Numbered from the stretch's first letter, positions 36,183 to 48,640 are shown. The stretch is 64,000 nt of DNA from Antitrichia curtipendula (GCA_951230915.1 OX579637.1:5766001-5830000), one strand, 5' to 3'. The notes: generated by a model not told the origin, from the letters alone. Numbers and translations: made by a program.

Positions 36183-36515
36183 TCAACCCTGGTCATACGG
36201 GTCACAAGAGTATACCTCAATTAATTGGTGTGCTTGATGACCCTGAAAGTCCTGTGATGGTGATGTTTCTTCCGTTGTTGCTTCAGCCGCTACATCCAAA
36301 TTTTTGAGGACGTCCTTGTAACTACTGAAATCGAGTTTATCCTCCTCTTCCGCAAGATCTGGTCGCTCGACAGGTGCAAGACTGGATACCTCAGGAGCAC
36401 CGGATGGAGAAGGCAAGATTAGAGGCTCAATAAGTGATGTCCTAGCACTAGAAGAAAAACGTGTCTGCCACAACCACCTACATGCAACTAGTTGTCCTAT
36501 AGAACTATCTTGCAA
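36183..36515 (-). pseudogene. 3' coding-like segment interrupted by the hAT insertion
   Basis: The minus-strand frame (e.g. DKLDFSSYKDVLKNLDVAAE) reads to CSCDP-like end residues YSCDPYD exactly at the target duplication and into the transposon terminus. With the element removed, the same frame would continue from 19743 for two codons (Phe-Ala) to TGA. The insertion therefore seems to have hit the last codons of an older coding sequence, perhaps the gene decayed at 38680-36979. Confidence 0.45.
36192..36199. repeat. Target-site duplication, right copy (GTCATACG)
   Basis: Exact match to 19744-19751 immediately outside the right terminus GTCAACCCTG. Confidence 0.93.
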
Positions 36516-36719
36516 CTGTAATCCTCTCTATATGCACCAAATTTGACAACTAGGTTGTTTAGTTGCAAAGTAGTCGTAGAATGAAGTGTAGGATTACAGG
36601 ATTGTAACAAAGTTGGCAATTAGAATTACTGTGAGGTATTCTACATCCAGTTTTCATCACAGTTGTCGATGTGGACAACTCTATGCATCGTGGAGTCCAC
36701 TGTGGCAAACCACAATCAC

Positions 36720-36975
36720 ATATTATCTAAATTTGACCACAATTCGATTAGAAACGATTGGAAAACAACTAGTTTGCGACTAGAAAACAACTAGTTGCGA
36801 CTAGAAACAACTATAGTTTGACTAAAAAACGACTAGATTGCAACTAGAAATTGAAAAACAGCTAGAATTTGTAAATGACAACTCTGTTACACTCTTGTAA
36901 CCCTACACTATTACAAAGCTTCTCTGTGACTAGATTGCAACTACAGAATGACTAGAAACCAACTAGAATTTTCTA
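36720..36975. repeat. Degenerate short satellite based on AACTAG/GACTAG
   Basis: Repeated phrases such as GCGACTAGAAAACAACTAGT and GATTGCAACTAGAA recur about a dozen times at irregular 12-25-bp spacing. It is non-coding and separates the two minus-strand frames. Confidence 0.55.
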
Positions 36976-36978
36976 GAA

Positions 36979-38680
36979 TTAGTTATACAACTCAAAAAGT
37001 AGTTGCTCTTTGTAGTTGCAGAACCCCTCATTTTCTTCTAGTGGTATAGCATTATCGTTGCCTCGAGGATAATGCTGCTCTACGATTGTTGCACCACCAC
37101 TACAAAGAATGGCCAAAGAAAGAACAAAAGTTGGCTCTCTCTCTGCATCGAGATTTGATGTCCCTGATGGAGGTGCCACTTCAGTCCCAGCAATATTGTC
37201 GACTTGACAATAATGCACATTTACTTCCAGGGCATTCACACCCACATGAACAACCACAATAAATGGATTTGATATTATTTGAGCAACGGGGAGCGAAGTC
37301 ATTGTGGAGATCCTTGCATCTGCTACATATTCGACGTTTTGGAATGCAGGCACGTTAAGAACGTGTTCATCCACTAGGACAAGAATAGAGAACAAGTTAT
37401 CATTGACCCGAGGCAAATTTAGTCCACCTTTAAGCGACTAAACAACCTGTGGAACCGTGATGGAATTTAAAGGAGTTTGACGCTTAATAAGCATCCTCAT
37501 CATGGCCTTGAGCTCCGAGACCTTTGCATCACTCCGAGAAAGTGAATGGACCCATGATTTCTCCTTCAATTTGCATTCCCTTCTCTTTTCTTGCCTCTTC
37601 AATTTTCTCCTTTCATTGTATTTCTTCTAGTAGCCAAATTTCGTCTTTGTTGTGACTATTGGGACAGATAGAGGATCAGCAGGAGAAATAGTTGAAGCGC
37701 TACCTACAGCAACAAGAATTTGTGTTGGCGTTGAATTTTGCGCAACTGCAGGTTCAACAAATAGGGGAGCACCAGGATTAGTAGTAGGAGGGGCAACAGG
37801 TGGGACTGGAGTCCGAACAGGTTCTAGCTTCTTGTCTATACCCTTGTCTTCATACAAGTTGTCGTCGTCCGATGGGGAAGACGTGTTAAGTGGAAGGACG
37901 CACTCGAAAATTGTCTCGTTGATGTTGTCGAGATCAAGTACAATATTGGTATTCTCGGCAACTGCCAGATCATCCGGTTGTTCCCCCTCAAGCACATCAT
38001 GTGGTTGAGGCACAACAATCTCAACCGTTTATGACTTCAAGTCAGTCGCAACTGGCATATTGAACTCATCATTGTGAAGATTTTTGCAACTCTATATTAT
38101 GTTCAAACTCCATGTCAGTTTTTATATCCTCATCCTCATCCTAGACATCATCAAAATGATGCTTGCTTTGCCGCTCACTGCGCAGGTCGTACTCAGCATT
38201 GGTTTTGACATCCTCATTGGTGACTCCCACTAGCAATCTAGCAGCTAGCAATCCCTACTCACTTTGACAACAAAGCATGTCCATCTTAGGATCGAATTCG
38301 ACATCGTCCTCTGTAGCTTCCACCAGTTGCACTCAGTGCAGGCAAACTCTCCAGTGTGCCATGCTCGCAGCTTTGCTCATGTACTGGTCCGGTACCTCCG
38401 CACACAGTCCCTTAAGTGATCCAGAATCACTAGTCCTCTCACCACTACTGTTTTCCCTTGTGGGTTGTAGAGGAGAGTAGAGATTGTACGCTGAACGTGG
38501 CGACACTAAAGTCACCGTCGGTGGTTCTACATAAGGAGTCCAGATGAACTTTGCAGAGTATGGTGAGTTTGAATGTAGGAAGTCATTCATATCCATGAGG
38601 TCAACTACGTCTTTAACTCTCCGATGAACTTGACTGTCCTCCTTGTGGGAGTACGGAAACTCAAAACATATAGAAATAGC
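36979..38680 (-). pseudogene. Decayed acidic/Pro-rich protein gene with six in-frame stops
   Basis: The minus-strand frame starts near 38680 (FPYSHKEDSQVHRRVKDVVD), includes SPYSAKFIWTPYVEPPTVTL, an acidic section, a Pro-rich section (PVPPVAPP) and a basic stretch (KKYNERRKLKRQEKRRE), and ends at TAA 36979. It is broken by TGA 38335, TAG 38257, TAG 38143, a one-base shift near 38060-38085, TAA 38031, TAG 37629 and TAG 37440. Every broken codon is one C-to-T change from CGA, CAG or CAA. The product is not recognised. Confidence 0.5.
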
Positions 38681-39226
38681 TTAGAATAGGATTAGGATAG
38701 AGTCAAAAAAATTTGGTTTTTTGATGAAGCATAGAGAATTCGGTTCAATTATGAACAACTTTAGAATAGTCAATTTTTGGATTGCTAGAGTTGATACGGA
38801 TGTTACATCACCACAAGAAAGACAAATCCAGAATTCAAAAATGTCCCGGGTGGATGGAATATATGGCCTAGAATTTTGGTCTAGGGAACTAGGGTACCGT
38901 TACAAGAACGGTCTCCTACCCATTCTCCTCCGGGAACTGTCGGCCGCTCATTGGGTACTTAAGCCTGCCACCACTATTTTTTCTCCTTCTTTGTTGTACA
39001 AGACTTTGCGTGCATATAGTTGAGCAAAACAATGGCAAATTAGGATTTGTGCTAGGGAGAGAAAGGTGAAGTCAGTGCCGTTTGCGTCGGAATAGGATTC
39101 ATGTTGGTATCCCATAGCGGAGGACAGTGATCCAAAGCTCTATAAGCATACAGCCACGGCCCGAATGGTCTGTCCCAATATCCCTTCCAATCCGACCATC
39201 TGGTAGCAGTTTGAGGAGGATCTGAT

Positions 39227-39779
39227 GTGTATAGGGTGCGTTGGGTTGATACAGAGGCCGTAGAACCTCAAGAGCAAGAAGATGATTCAGGAGCTCAGTT
39301 TAGAAGTTCCACATCAGTACGAATTGATAGTGAGAGGTCAACCCATAGCTTGGACCGAAGATGTTTGGGCGGAGGTGTATTCATTCAAGAAAAGTGGATC
39401 CGGATCAACCTCCCGGACGGATAAGTATGCAAGCAGAAAGTTCTGGAGCCCGGCCAATGCAAAAGACGGGTACACCATTAGTGATTGTAGGAACAATAGG
39501 TATAGACGGGTGCTAAAATTCCTAATTCTGCTCATGTATCTGGAAAATCCTACCCGGTTTACGGTCATGGTGGCTAACACCATCTTTGGTGCTATGGAGG
39601 ATAGATTCGTGTATTGGGATAGGATTCTCGTAGGTATAATGTCAAAATTGGCTGAGCATGTGTCGAGGGGTAATCACAGCCCTATCAGCCCGTATTTGTT
39701 CCACCTCTACCACCAGAAGGAGGTTCTGAGTAGTCACAAGATAGTGGCATATGACATCGGGGCTACAATCCTACAATAA
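39227..39779 (+). pseudogene. Gag-like or plant-transposon-protein-like frame, copy 2
   Basis: Residues KDGYTISDC...NPTRFTVMVANTIFGAM...SPYLFHLYHQKEVL align with the 8.9-kb gene, and KFW here shows the Trp that is TGA there. An overlapping +1 frame (39227-39424, acidic) aligns better with the expected N-terminus, so a shift near 39300 is likely. The copy ends at TAA 39777-39779 without the basic tail of copy 1. Confidence 0.45.
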
Positions 39780-40609
39780 TGACTCACGGATGAAGTGGAG
39801 TCAGATCATCCAGAGTTCAAGGAGGAAGATCATCTGAAGAAGAAAGACGAACTGGCCCAATGTCGGGATAAGTAGAAGAAGTCAACCGATCCGGCGACGC
39901 GAGGAAACTACCAACACTAGAAGGAGGAGAGACCAGCTAGGCTTTGGAAGGAGAAGGACTTTTGGAATTCTTTGATGTTGAAATCCAGTGGATATGACAG
40001 GCCTAGCAGTTTCACAACATCATGGCGGATCTTTGTGATTGTTTTAATCTCCCCCCTTCAGAGGTAAAACGTGCACACGGGCTCTAGCGGCATGAAAAGT
40101 AATTTCTAGGGGATGAAATCAAACATAGTGTTCTTTGGCCTTCCAAGCAATGGACACCTTGTTATGTTGGTTTTGATCTAATCTAAGTAATTCAAAACAC
40201 ACTAATACTTAAAGAATTAGGACTTTATGGTTAGTTGAATGCAAGTAATTATCTATCTAAGCCAGAATCTATTCTAAGTGAATCTAAGTATTAGGTTTTA
40301 AATGTTTAAATAGTTGTACCAATGGATTTTTGAGAGAACCTAATTTTGAACTATTTTAAGAATTTGCATTCAAACTTAAGCCAAAATTTATCCACTCTTT
40401 TTTCCTTTCGAAATTGAAGTAATTTTGAAAGTAAGAAGTGGTTAGGAGTCTTCAAAAAGTTCTCTAAAGATTACAGTTTAAAAAAATTCCTTAATTGTTC
40501 CTTAAGAATATTCCTAATTGTTATTAGATGGATTCCAATTCTAAGTTACTAATCTAAGTTTAATGTTTTGTAAATTCTAACTAGCTATTGGGTTTTTAAT
40601 TATTAATTT

Positions 40610-40730
40610 TGGTTTTTAAATCTAATGGTTTTTAAAAATAATCCTTGACTTTTCTTTTTAAATCTAATGGTTTTTAAATCTAATGGTTTTTAAATCTAAT
40701 GATTTTTAAAAATAATCCTTTGGTTTTAGG
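40610..40730. repeat. 16-bp tandem repeat (AAATCTAATGGTTTTT)
   Basis: Four to five units of AAATCTAATGGTTTTT, plus two AAAATAATCCTT variants. Confidence 0.7.
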
Positions 40731-42002
40731 GATTTAAATTAAATGATAAATTTAATTCAATTTTCCTAAGGTTCCAATGAATAGTAGTTTTATTCGATTG
40801 CCAATTGTTTAATAGTTATTTTGTTAAATATTCCAAGATATTAGTTGTTGTTTGTTTTTATTGTTTTGGCTTATTAGGCCTAATAAAAAAAATCCCCAAA
40901 CTACAAACAAACAACTAATTTGGCTTTGGAATCCTAATTAATGACTAAAACCAAATGGATGAATAGTATTCTAATAAAATAATCAAGAACAATAAAAAAC
41001 AAATCTATCGATGAATAGTAGAAAGAATAAACCGAATAAACAATACCAAAATAATTAGTTGATGAATAGTTAGATTCTCACCTTAATCGTTATTTAATAC
41101 TAAAAGTCCATCACGTTTTCTAATTCCTTCTCTTCCATTCCTTGTTATATTCTTCTTTTTTCTCCATTCATTCTTTCATTGTTATTGAACTTCGAGATCG
41201 GCTATGGAGATGATAGTGAGTAGTACTCTTCCGAGAGAAGGCAAGAAATTTCAAAGATTATTGAGAGGAATTTTTATCAAAATCCGAGTGTGGCAAGCAA
41301 CAACCAATCCCATTAATAATTTGATGATGAGTTTTTAAACGATCAAGCAATGAGAGCCTGTTTGCTAGACTTCAATGTTTGTTTCTGAACTTCAATTTTT
41401 CTAATGGCATCAATGTTTGCTACTGGACTCGGTGTTTGTTGTTGGATTCGTACCGTATGCTGATGTTGATGTTGTCTGCCTTGTTGTTTGGGCCCCTTTC
41501 CTCTGTGTGGACACGTGTCGGCCTTTGATTGGCCGACAGTCCCAACCGTTCCCTTCCGTTTTCGTGGCTGGTTCCCGTCCATTCCCGCGTCAATCGTCCC
41601 TGTGTCAATCCATTCTCGTGGCTGGTTTCGAGCTGTCCTAGCTTTCGGGCTGTCCAAGCTTCGGGCTGTCCAAACTTTTGAGCTGTCCAACTTTCTAGTG
41701 CCTTTGGCAAATAATACTAAATTTTGATGGGCTGAGAATTTTAACCAATTATCGGAATACTTAACTAAAAATCAAACAACCCAAACGAATAATCATGCAA
41801 GAATTGAATTTGATGAAAAACCAAGAAAATGAATCAAAACAATTACTTTTGATGAAAGAAACAAAATAATTTTAATGAAACAAACAACCAAGGCAAGTTT
41901 GGGGACTAAATACCTCTACCACATGTATAACATGGAAAGGAGGAAAATCAACAAAGTTGGCGCTTAAATAAGCTTTTCCAAAGAATCTTATTTTAGTTAG
42001 TA

Positions 42003-42370
42003 AGTCAAAGCTTCGCCGAGCAGGACAAACCAAGAATTACTATTTTTTCACAAAGGTAAATTCTAACCCTAGAAGGTCAAAGCTCCACCGTCCGGGAGCA
42101 ACCCCAAGAAATAACAGAATAATTAAAGTTTCAAGTTCCCGTTTCTAGATTTCAAAGTCAAAGCTCCGCCGTGCGGGAGCAACCCCAGGTTGAACGGAGC
42201 TTCTAGGACAAGTTTCGATACTCTGAAAGTTAGAGGCTAAAGGAGGTACACATGAAAGTGTTTAACCGAGCATTAGAATCAAATCTTCCAAAATTTCAAA
42301 TAAAGTTAATCAATTAACCGCTAAAGGATGTACCATATGAAAGTGTTTAACCGAACATTAGCAATTAAAA
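42003..42370. repeat. Two interspersed ~85-bp repeats
   Basis: GGTCAAAGCTCCACCGTCCG-like phrases recur near 42005, 42074 and 42161. GTGTTTAACCGAACATTAG-like phrases recur near 42258 and 42343. Together they suggest a worn local tandem duplication. Confidence 0.55.
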
Positions 42371-42745
42371 CCTCAAATTCCGTTATACAACAAACTTTGA
42401 GTAGGAAATTAGTCCTAAATACTTTTGGCAAGGTCAAGCCTTGCCGCTTTAAGTATTTTAGTATCAAATGTTGTTCATATGTCACAATGGATTAGTATTC
42501 AAGTAATCTTAAGCAAAGAATCAAAGTTTTGGGGCTTTCGACCTCCAAATTCAAACAAGAAAGCAATATGTTTTGAAGGGACCCTCTAGTCCTTCAAAAC
42601 ATAAGAGGAATAGCAAAAAATGCAAATAAATAGAAAGGAATAGCCAATTTTTGGCTTAAAAGTGCTCCAACAACGTGTTGGTAGTACATCAGAGTAATAA
42701 CAAAGAAATGAAAATGAGCATGAGTTTGGAAATAAGAATGAGGGT

Positions 42746-42808
42746 ACCGACAACCTCGAGGGGAGGCCTTTTATACTCGAGTCAAGTCCTCCCCGGTAAG
42801 TTGTCGGT
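42746..42808. repeat. 63-bp hairpin
   Basis: CCGACAACCTCGAGGGGAGG pairs with CCTCCCCGGTAAGTTGTCGG with one small bulge. It is followed by a GAGCGTGGAGC tandem tract (about 42850-42875). Confidence 0.6.
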
Positions 42809-44070
42809 CAACGACGCTAGCGTGCGAGCTTGGAGCCGTGAGCCTATGAGCGTGGAGCGTGGAGCGTGGAGCTTGTGAGCGTAGAGCCTGGAAAAAAAAA
42901 ATTCTACTTTTTTGCCAAAAAAATTTTTTTTGTTAAAAAATTCAAGAAATTGTATTTTTTTGGCTATGAATGGTAAATTTAGGACCTACGACCGTATACC
43001 CTATGACCGTGGCTTTAGAAAATACTTTATGTGGTATTTGAATTCTTTGCAGTATAAAAAAATTCTACATATGATGAGGCCCAGAATCATTTCTTATGGA
43101 GTCTCTAAAAAAATTGGGGAAGTCTGGTGTTGACCATAGCGTTGTCCCAATAAATTTAGAAATATAAAATAACAAAGTCGTGTTTAGGATGAGAGTCATT
43201 TAAGATTGAGTCTAACCTTAAGGTTTAGGGTCTGAATGGATTTCAAAAGCAAATGAAGACAGCCCCAAAATCAAATGAGACCAAGTCTATACATGCTTTA
43301 TTTATTATTCTATACATGCTTTGCCTATACATGCTTCAATTAGTATTTTCAACAAAATGTCAGAGAACCAAAGGGGAATATAATTCTCCACACAATGACT
43401 GAGAAAGGCTATTCCCCCCAACGGTCCTCTGGCATGTATGACCATCGAACATGACACCTCTTATAGTCGCGCGTTCTAGAATGCCAATCGTTATGGGACA
43501 TATGAATTGGAACCTTGAAACTTTGGTCTTGTCACTCTTCCTCATTTTCAGCACTTATCACCACTCTATAGTTCATACAGACTAGCATTATGAATGGAAA
43601 TTGGCATCTAACCAAAGTCATTTTCATATCCTTTGGAGCTTCTGTAGAATTAAATAGGAAATATTGAAGTTCAAATGGTATTTAAGTCTCGAAAACTTCC
43701 CACCTTCTAAAATGTACCCGGTTTGTACAGTGCTGAAGGCTACATAAAAGCAACATGTACAGGTAGTATACATTTCAGGAGGTGGACAAGGTTTTAGCCC
43801 TATGCGCTTTTAGAACCTCCTACCTCCTAGAGAACACAAAACACATTCAAAGAATTCATTTCATGTTCAGGATTTAATATTAGATAAGGGGTGATCATTG
43901 TAATTCTTGGCCATTTCCACCCTCATATTGCCAAACATTGATAAACTCACATATTATCATACATCAAATACAAAAATGTTGTATTCCATATGCTCCAAAC
44001 CATTTCAATCGTATCAAAAAGATATTAATACGATTCAAATGAAGTACAAAGAAGAACGTCAATTGTCTCC

Positions 44071-47000
44071 CTACACTGGCACACTGATGATCCCTGCTCG
44101 AAGTAAAAGAAGCTTCAACTCGTTGAAGCTATAATTAGGCGCATGAATGAATTGGTTGTCATGAATGTCCATTTTGCAAAAGTATCGGTACAGGTAGTAC
44201 AAGTGCTTGCAATTCACATATGCTTGACGCCCACCAATAGCGGAAACGGACATGTGCATGAGGGAAACATACCAATTGTAATTTTGTATACATTTTGACA
44301 TATTGAAGAGTCGTCGTGGCGATAATGTAGGTCGCTCTTGGAGGAGGAATCCAGCATGTTGAAGATACAATGTCTCCTCTCGATTGAGGTTAGTCCCGGT
44401 TAAAATAGGCCAAACCTCTGGCACCTCGGGCCTGTCTATAACGTACTTGCGCTTGGTACCTTTCACACACCTTTCAATGTCATCCCAACAAAACCAAAAG
44501 TCTGCCATCACCTCTCGCCTTGTGCCGTAATCTTCCTTCCTACCACGGTAGGTAGGAGCTGGGGATCCCGACCGTCCTTTAGCAATTTTTGCAACGCACT
44601 TGATATTTGATGTCCATTGCTGAGCTTGACATTTTGCGTTTGATTTATGGCTGATCCTTGCAATGTGCCACTTTGACGTATTGCAATCGGTTTCAAATGC
44701 AGTCGTAACATGCTTGGATGGATGAACCTTTGGTTGCTTTCCCTTGTCCTCGGCAGTCTCTATGAAAGCTGTATTGGACCTTGTTTAAACACGAGGTTGA
44801 GAGAAATTAACTTTGTCAGGTCGATGTGAGTCTCCTGCATCGCCAATGGAAATGTCCAACTTCCTCTTTGTGCTTCCAAAAATCTCTTCTCCTTCCAAGT
44901 TCGGTACACAAGTTCCAACACCCTCAGCTCCAGGCAATGTATTCAATGCCTCTGCCATTTTCTTTGGGTCTCCACTTCGCCTTGCAGCTCGCAACTTTAA
45001 TTCCCCCTTCGATGGACTTGATCCAGATGTATGTCCTCTCAAGTAAGCACGGAAATTTGCCATTTGGGTCCAAGCACGGATACTATCATCGCAAGTGGCG
45101 TCAAATAAATTGTTGCCTCGATTCCCCGACATTTGAAGCCACTTGTTGTGAACTGTTTCAGACAAGTTGCACGATGGCATATCCGCCAGCTCCTCTAAAC
45201 TCAAATCCTAGAAATCCATCTCCAGAAAGAATTCATTAGTAAAATTTCAAACATGAAAGCTCATTAGTGACTGAATTCAAAACATTTAGTCCACATATAC
45301 TTCAATACCATTAAACAACATTCCATTTGCCCCCAAAAAAATTATACAAATATTTTTGTTCTGGAATGAATCATTTTATCTAACAAACAAACAATACCAA
45401 CTATCATTCCTCTGAATTTAGTTCCTAATGCGGGACCAAAAACAGGGGTACCTTGAGAGTATCCAAATACTACCGTCGGATCCGACGGTAGTATATTGGC
45501 TCCCTCAAGGTACCCCTGTTTTGTGTCATTTCAGGTAAAAAAAAAAAAATGTTGTTTATTGAAACATTATTCAAATCAAATATGAAGAAAATTTCTGTAC
45601 ACACTAGTTCTTAAAGATACTAAAATCCCACAATCATCCTACTTTAAATTCTGTGCGGATTTACCATTTGCATAAAACCGCCCCACTGTCGATATCTGAA
45701 ATGCCAAAATGCAAGCCAATGATCCAAATGATGGAGTGCATCTTCAGTGGCAACTCCAGAGGAAAACCACCACGATCTAATTGCAAGATAACGTGTCTCT
45801 GCCTCCTCCATAGTCTTAGCATCTTTGTATTGTTTACATAGTGTATTGTGTTGCTGCTGAAATGCCTCCTTGATGTGCTTCTGGGTGTGTTTCTGAAGAG
45901 ATGTACTCCAATGCAATAAATACGTCCGCTCACGATTCTCCATTTTATCATTGGCAAAACCAGATCCATAGACAATACGGACAGCATTCCAATTGGCCAT
46001 AGCGCTGTCCGCCATGAACCCCTTGGAGTTTGGATACTCTATTCCGTGTCGTGACATTACAGCGTTCAAACACCTCCAAAATTGCACTTGGATCTCGGTA
46101 TCTTCAGATTGCATGTCACACGTGGCAACGGTCATGACTTTCCTGTAATCTGGATCATACACGTGGCAAGCCATCGTGGTCCAGTCCTTCACACGCTTCA
46201 CGTGGTCAAACATCATCCATGCATTTTGGAGATTTCCTCCGGATTGTATGCGCCTCACCAGGTCCACTCCACTTCCTGGTCCTTCGGTGAGCATCTTAAA
46301 AATGTAAACCTTCTCCTTCCCTTGGCCAGGGAAGACGCTATCGTGAATGTATTCAAACCGACACTCCTTTTTCATGGTCATAATGCTGTCTATGACACCT
46401 CCACGGTTGTTTGAGCGAAATGAAGATATGACATTCCTTATGTTTGGACTGCTCAAGTACTGAAAACGGTCCATCACTTCTTCGAGCTCCTCTTCCTTCA
46501 ACATCTGTTTCTCTCCCTTTCCACTGTGAAATAGGTAGTTCGTTAAAAATTCCTTGCTAGCAGACAAAGCAATTACAGAGTTGGTGGCCGTCGTTGTTTT
46601 GGCCACCTGCTCTGCAATGAGTCCACAAATCTCGTTTGTGGAATCCCTATACATACCTTTTGCAACAGGATGCTCATGATGTCCAAAGTGAATGGCAGCC
46701 CTACTCATTTTAGAGTTATCACTATAGCTGTAATACATTCTAGCATTGCATTTGCTCAAGCATGTAGGCGATGTCCTGCAAAGTTTGCATACTAGAGTAG
46801 AATCCTTGGGAGGCGTCTCCCGTACTGCAAAAGGGAACACTGTATAACCACTCCACTCTGTTTCATTTTTCTTAGAAGCTCTCTTCAGATACTCACACTC
46901 TGGATTTCCACAAGCAAGATGACCAGCGCAGTATGACTTATGAAACTTCAGATTGTTAGAGTTGTTGATGTTTGTCGTCACTAACTTGCACCAAGGATGT

Positions 47001-47824
47001 CCGTCATACCGCTTGTCCATTCCTTCCAAGTTCTTGGCCGCCGACGAAGACGATGATGACCGACACGGAGGCAATTCAAAGATCACATCCCTGTTGAACA
47101 CTGGCGGAAGAAACTGGACACGGTGATGCTTGACATTGTTCAAATCCATTGTTGACAGTTCGTTTCGCGACCGATGCATACTGGCTAGTCTCTTCAAACA
47201 TTCTATTATACTTACTCGGTCAATGGGAGTTGGATGTAGTGGCGGACATGAATAACAAGACTGCGCTGGACTATGTGACGGGGTTTCTAGTAAACAGTTT
47301 ACAGCTGCCTTCTCACTTAGGACGGATGTAACTCTGCAAGCTTGCTTCTGCTGTGTGAGGTCAGGAGACTCTCCTTCCGATTCGCTGGACAACTCTATGA
47401 CAATATCTAATTTCTCAACCTTCACTATTTGGAGAATTGCATGGCTAGGAAGGATTGGGAACACTTGATGAGGAAGACTAGATAGAACAGTTTGAGATAC
47501 GTACGGCATATTCACGGTGGAATTATTTGACTGTCGACTTACTATCTCAGTCGACGCTCCTAACAAAGACAAAGGAAGTCCATAAGCTCTGAAATTCCCC
47601 ATATACAGATACCAACAATGACCTTCTTCTTCGATGGACTTCACAACTAGGATGGATTGTTGTAATTCTCCAGACTCGGACTTCTTCTCTTCGACAACAT
47701 AGATTGAGGACTCCACAAATCTGAAGCGTACATGAAGAAGGTGGCTTAGTACTCGAGCACGCCCTTGTTCGTCTACTGGAAACACCAACGGAACATCATG
47801 ACCATCTACTCGAATGCAAGCCAT
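44071..47824 (-). pseudogene. Mutator/SWIM-type transposase gene, 3' part decayed
   Basis: Exon 1 (47824-45665, 720 codons, ATG start, no stops) has a Cys/His cluster (C299, C305, C310; C346, C349, C355, C359; then HFGHHEHPV), a region with D540 and D606 in FMADSAMANW that looks like a DDE core, and a Trp-rich end. A GTAAAT donor joins in phase to exon 2 after TTTCTAG (starting 45207, DLSLEELADMPSC). Exon 2 carries TAA 44787-44785 and a likely frame shift (a better frame is 44711-44508), then ends with NCKHLYYLYRYFCKMD, the C-terminal half of a SWIM-like finger, at TGA or TAA 44071. The intron 45664-45208 holds a hairpin repeat. Family assignment (MULE-like) is moderate; no terminal inverted repeats were located. 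Confidence 0.6.
45438..45522. repeat. Foldback hairpin H1 (in the MULE-like gene intron)
   Basis: Arms AAAACAGGGGTACCTTGAG and CTCAAGGTACCCCTGTTTT flank a perfect 28-bp palindrome centred on GTCGGATCCGAC (45475-45486). Confidence 0.85.
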
Positions 47825-47829
47825 TGTTA

Positions 47830-48640
47830 CAATACACTAAATTGGCGAAGCAAAAATGAAGGCAATACTCGGTAAGCAAAAGACCGCTCATGTATTTCAT
47901 TTCACACTACTAAACCTCTCGTCATTGTGTCAAGTGATTGTGAAGGATGCAACGACCAAGGTGGGGTACTAGTATAGATGTTTGCGTTTTCAAATTTACC
48001 CTTAATTATGACTAAATCGTTTTCCTGCCGTCAACAACTACTTCCAGAAGCTTCATCCATTAGACAAATTTTTTATAAGACTAGGCGGCTATGTCAGGCT
48101 TCTTTATGGGCAAGATATCCATTTGAGGCTCCTGTATTTAAAGAAGATTTTTAAAGAGAATAGGCGGTGCTGGCACAAGAGTATAAATTTCCGTGCCCAT
48201 ATTTATTTGCTTTCACGAATATGTAATTATGGATCTCCTTTTGGATACCAATATGTACCAAAAAGAGCGTTGTCAGACTCACTTTACTACTGGCGGCTTT
48301 GTAATTTCAAAAATTGACGGTGAATTTTTTAACCTGACAAGTGTTCCACTTGTCCATTACAAGCAGGCCTCTGACATGTGGGCAGTACTAAATGCCATCA
48401 ATTTTATGTGCTGATCCCGACTTTGAAGCGACTACATATGTGCCCCTTCATTAGCAAAGTGCCATTTCTATTTGGTTGTGGAAGTGTAGCCTTAGTATCT
48501 TTGTTTTGGAGAGTCGACGTCATCTTCTGCTTTCTCATGCTTCTAGAGCAACAGAACTCAGTGATTGCTGTATTTGCGCATAGAAAGAAGAGGAAGAAAC
48601 GTTGTTCAATTTACTTTTCATCTTCCAAGGCGCTTAGAAG
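47830..48640. other. Divergent intergenic region between the MULE-like and methyltransferase-like genes
   Basis: About 820 bp lie between the two divergent start codons. No TATA box is convincing; it presumably contains both promoters. Confidence 0.4.

Larger units (their letters stand above)
19752..36191. mobile_element. Complete 16.4-kb hAT-type transposon with four gene modules
   Basis: The left end is CAGGGTTGACGAATTGG. The right end reads CAGGGTTGACAAGACATC in reverse complement, so the inverted repeats match at 11 of 12 bases. An exact 8-bp duplication flanks it. Both ends are followed by 400-450 bp of GC-rich CGGACG/CGTCCG sequence. Inside are a hAT transposase gene and three other genes (RING/coiled coil, kinase-like, zinc-finger/Gly-Ser-rich), separated by AT-rich DNA and further GC-rich arrays. 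No second CAGGG inverted-repeat pair lies inside, so it reads as one element, not a nest. hAT elements are usually 3-5 kb, so the size and cargo are unusual. The transposase is frame-shifted, so this copy is probably no longer autonomous, though the perfect duplication suggests a fairly recent insertion. Confidence 0.9.
39780..44070. other. Repeat-bearing AT-rich DNA without a supported gene
   Basis: Short frames only. Minor repeats and a hairpin in this stretch are listed separately. A GC-rich patch at 41.5-41.7 kb gives long frames on both strands but no recognisable protein. Confidence 0.4.

Noticed and set aside
41343..41727. Overlapping frames on both strands near 41.4-41.7 kb
   Set aside because: A short GC-rich patch with internal duplications (AGCTGTCCAA phrases) produces them; there is no recognisable protein and no promoter.
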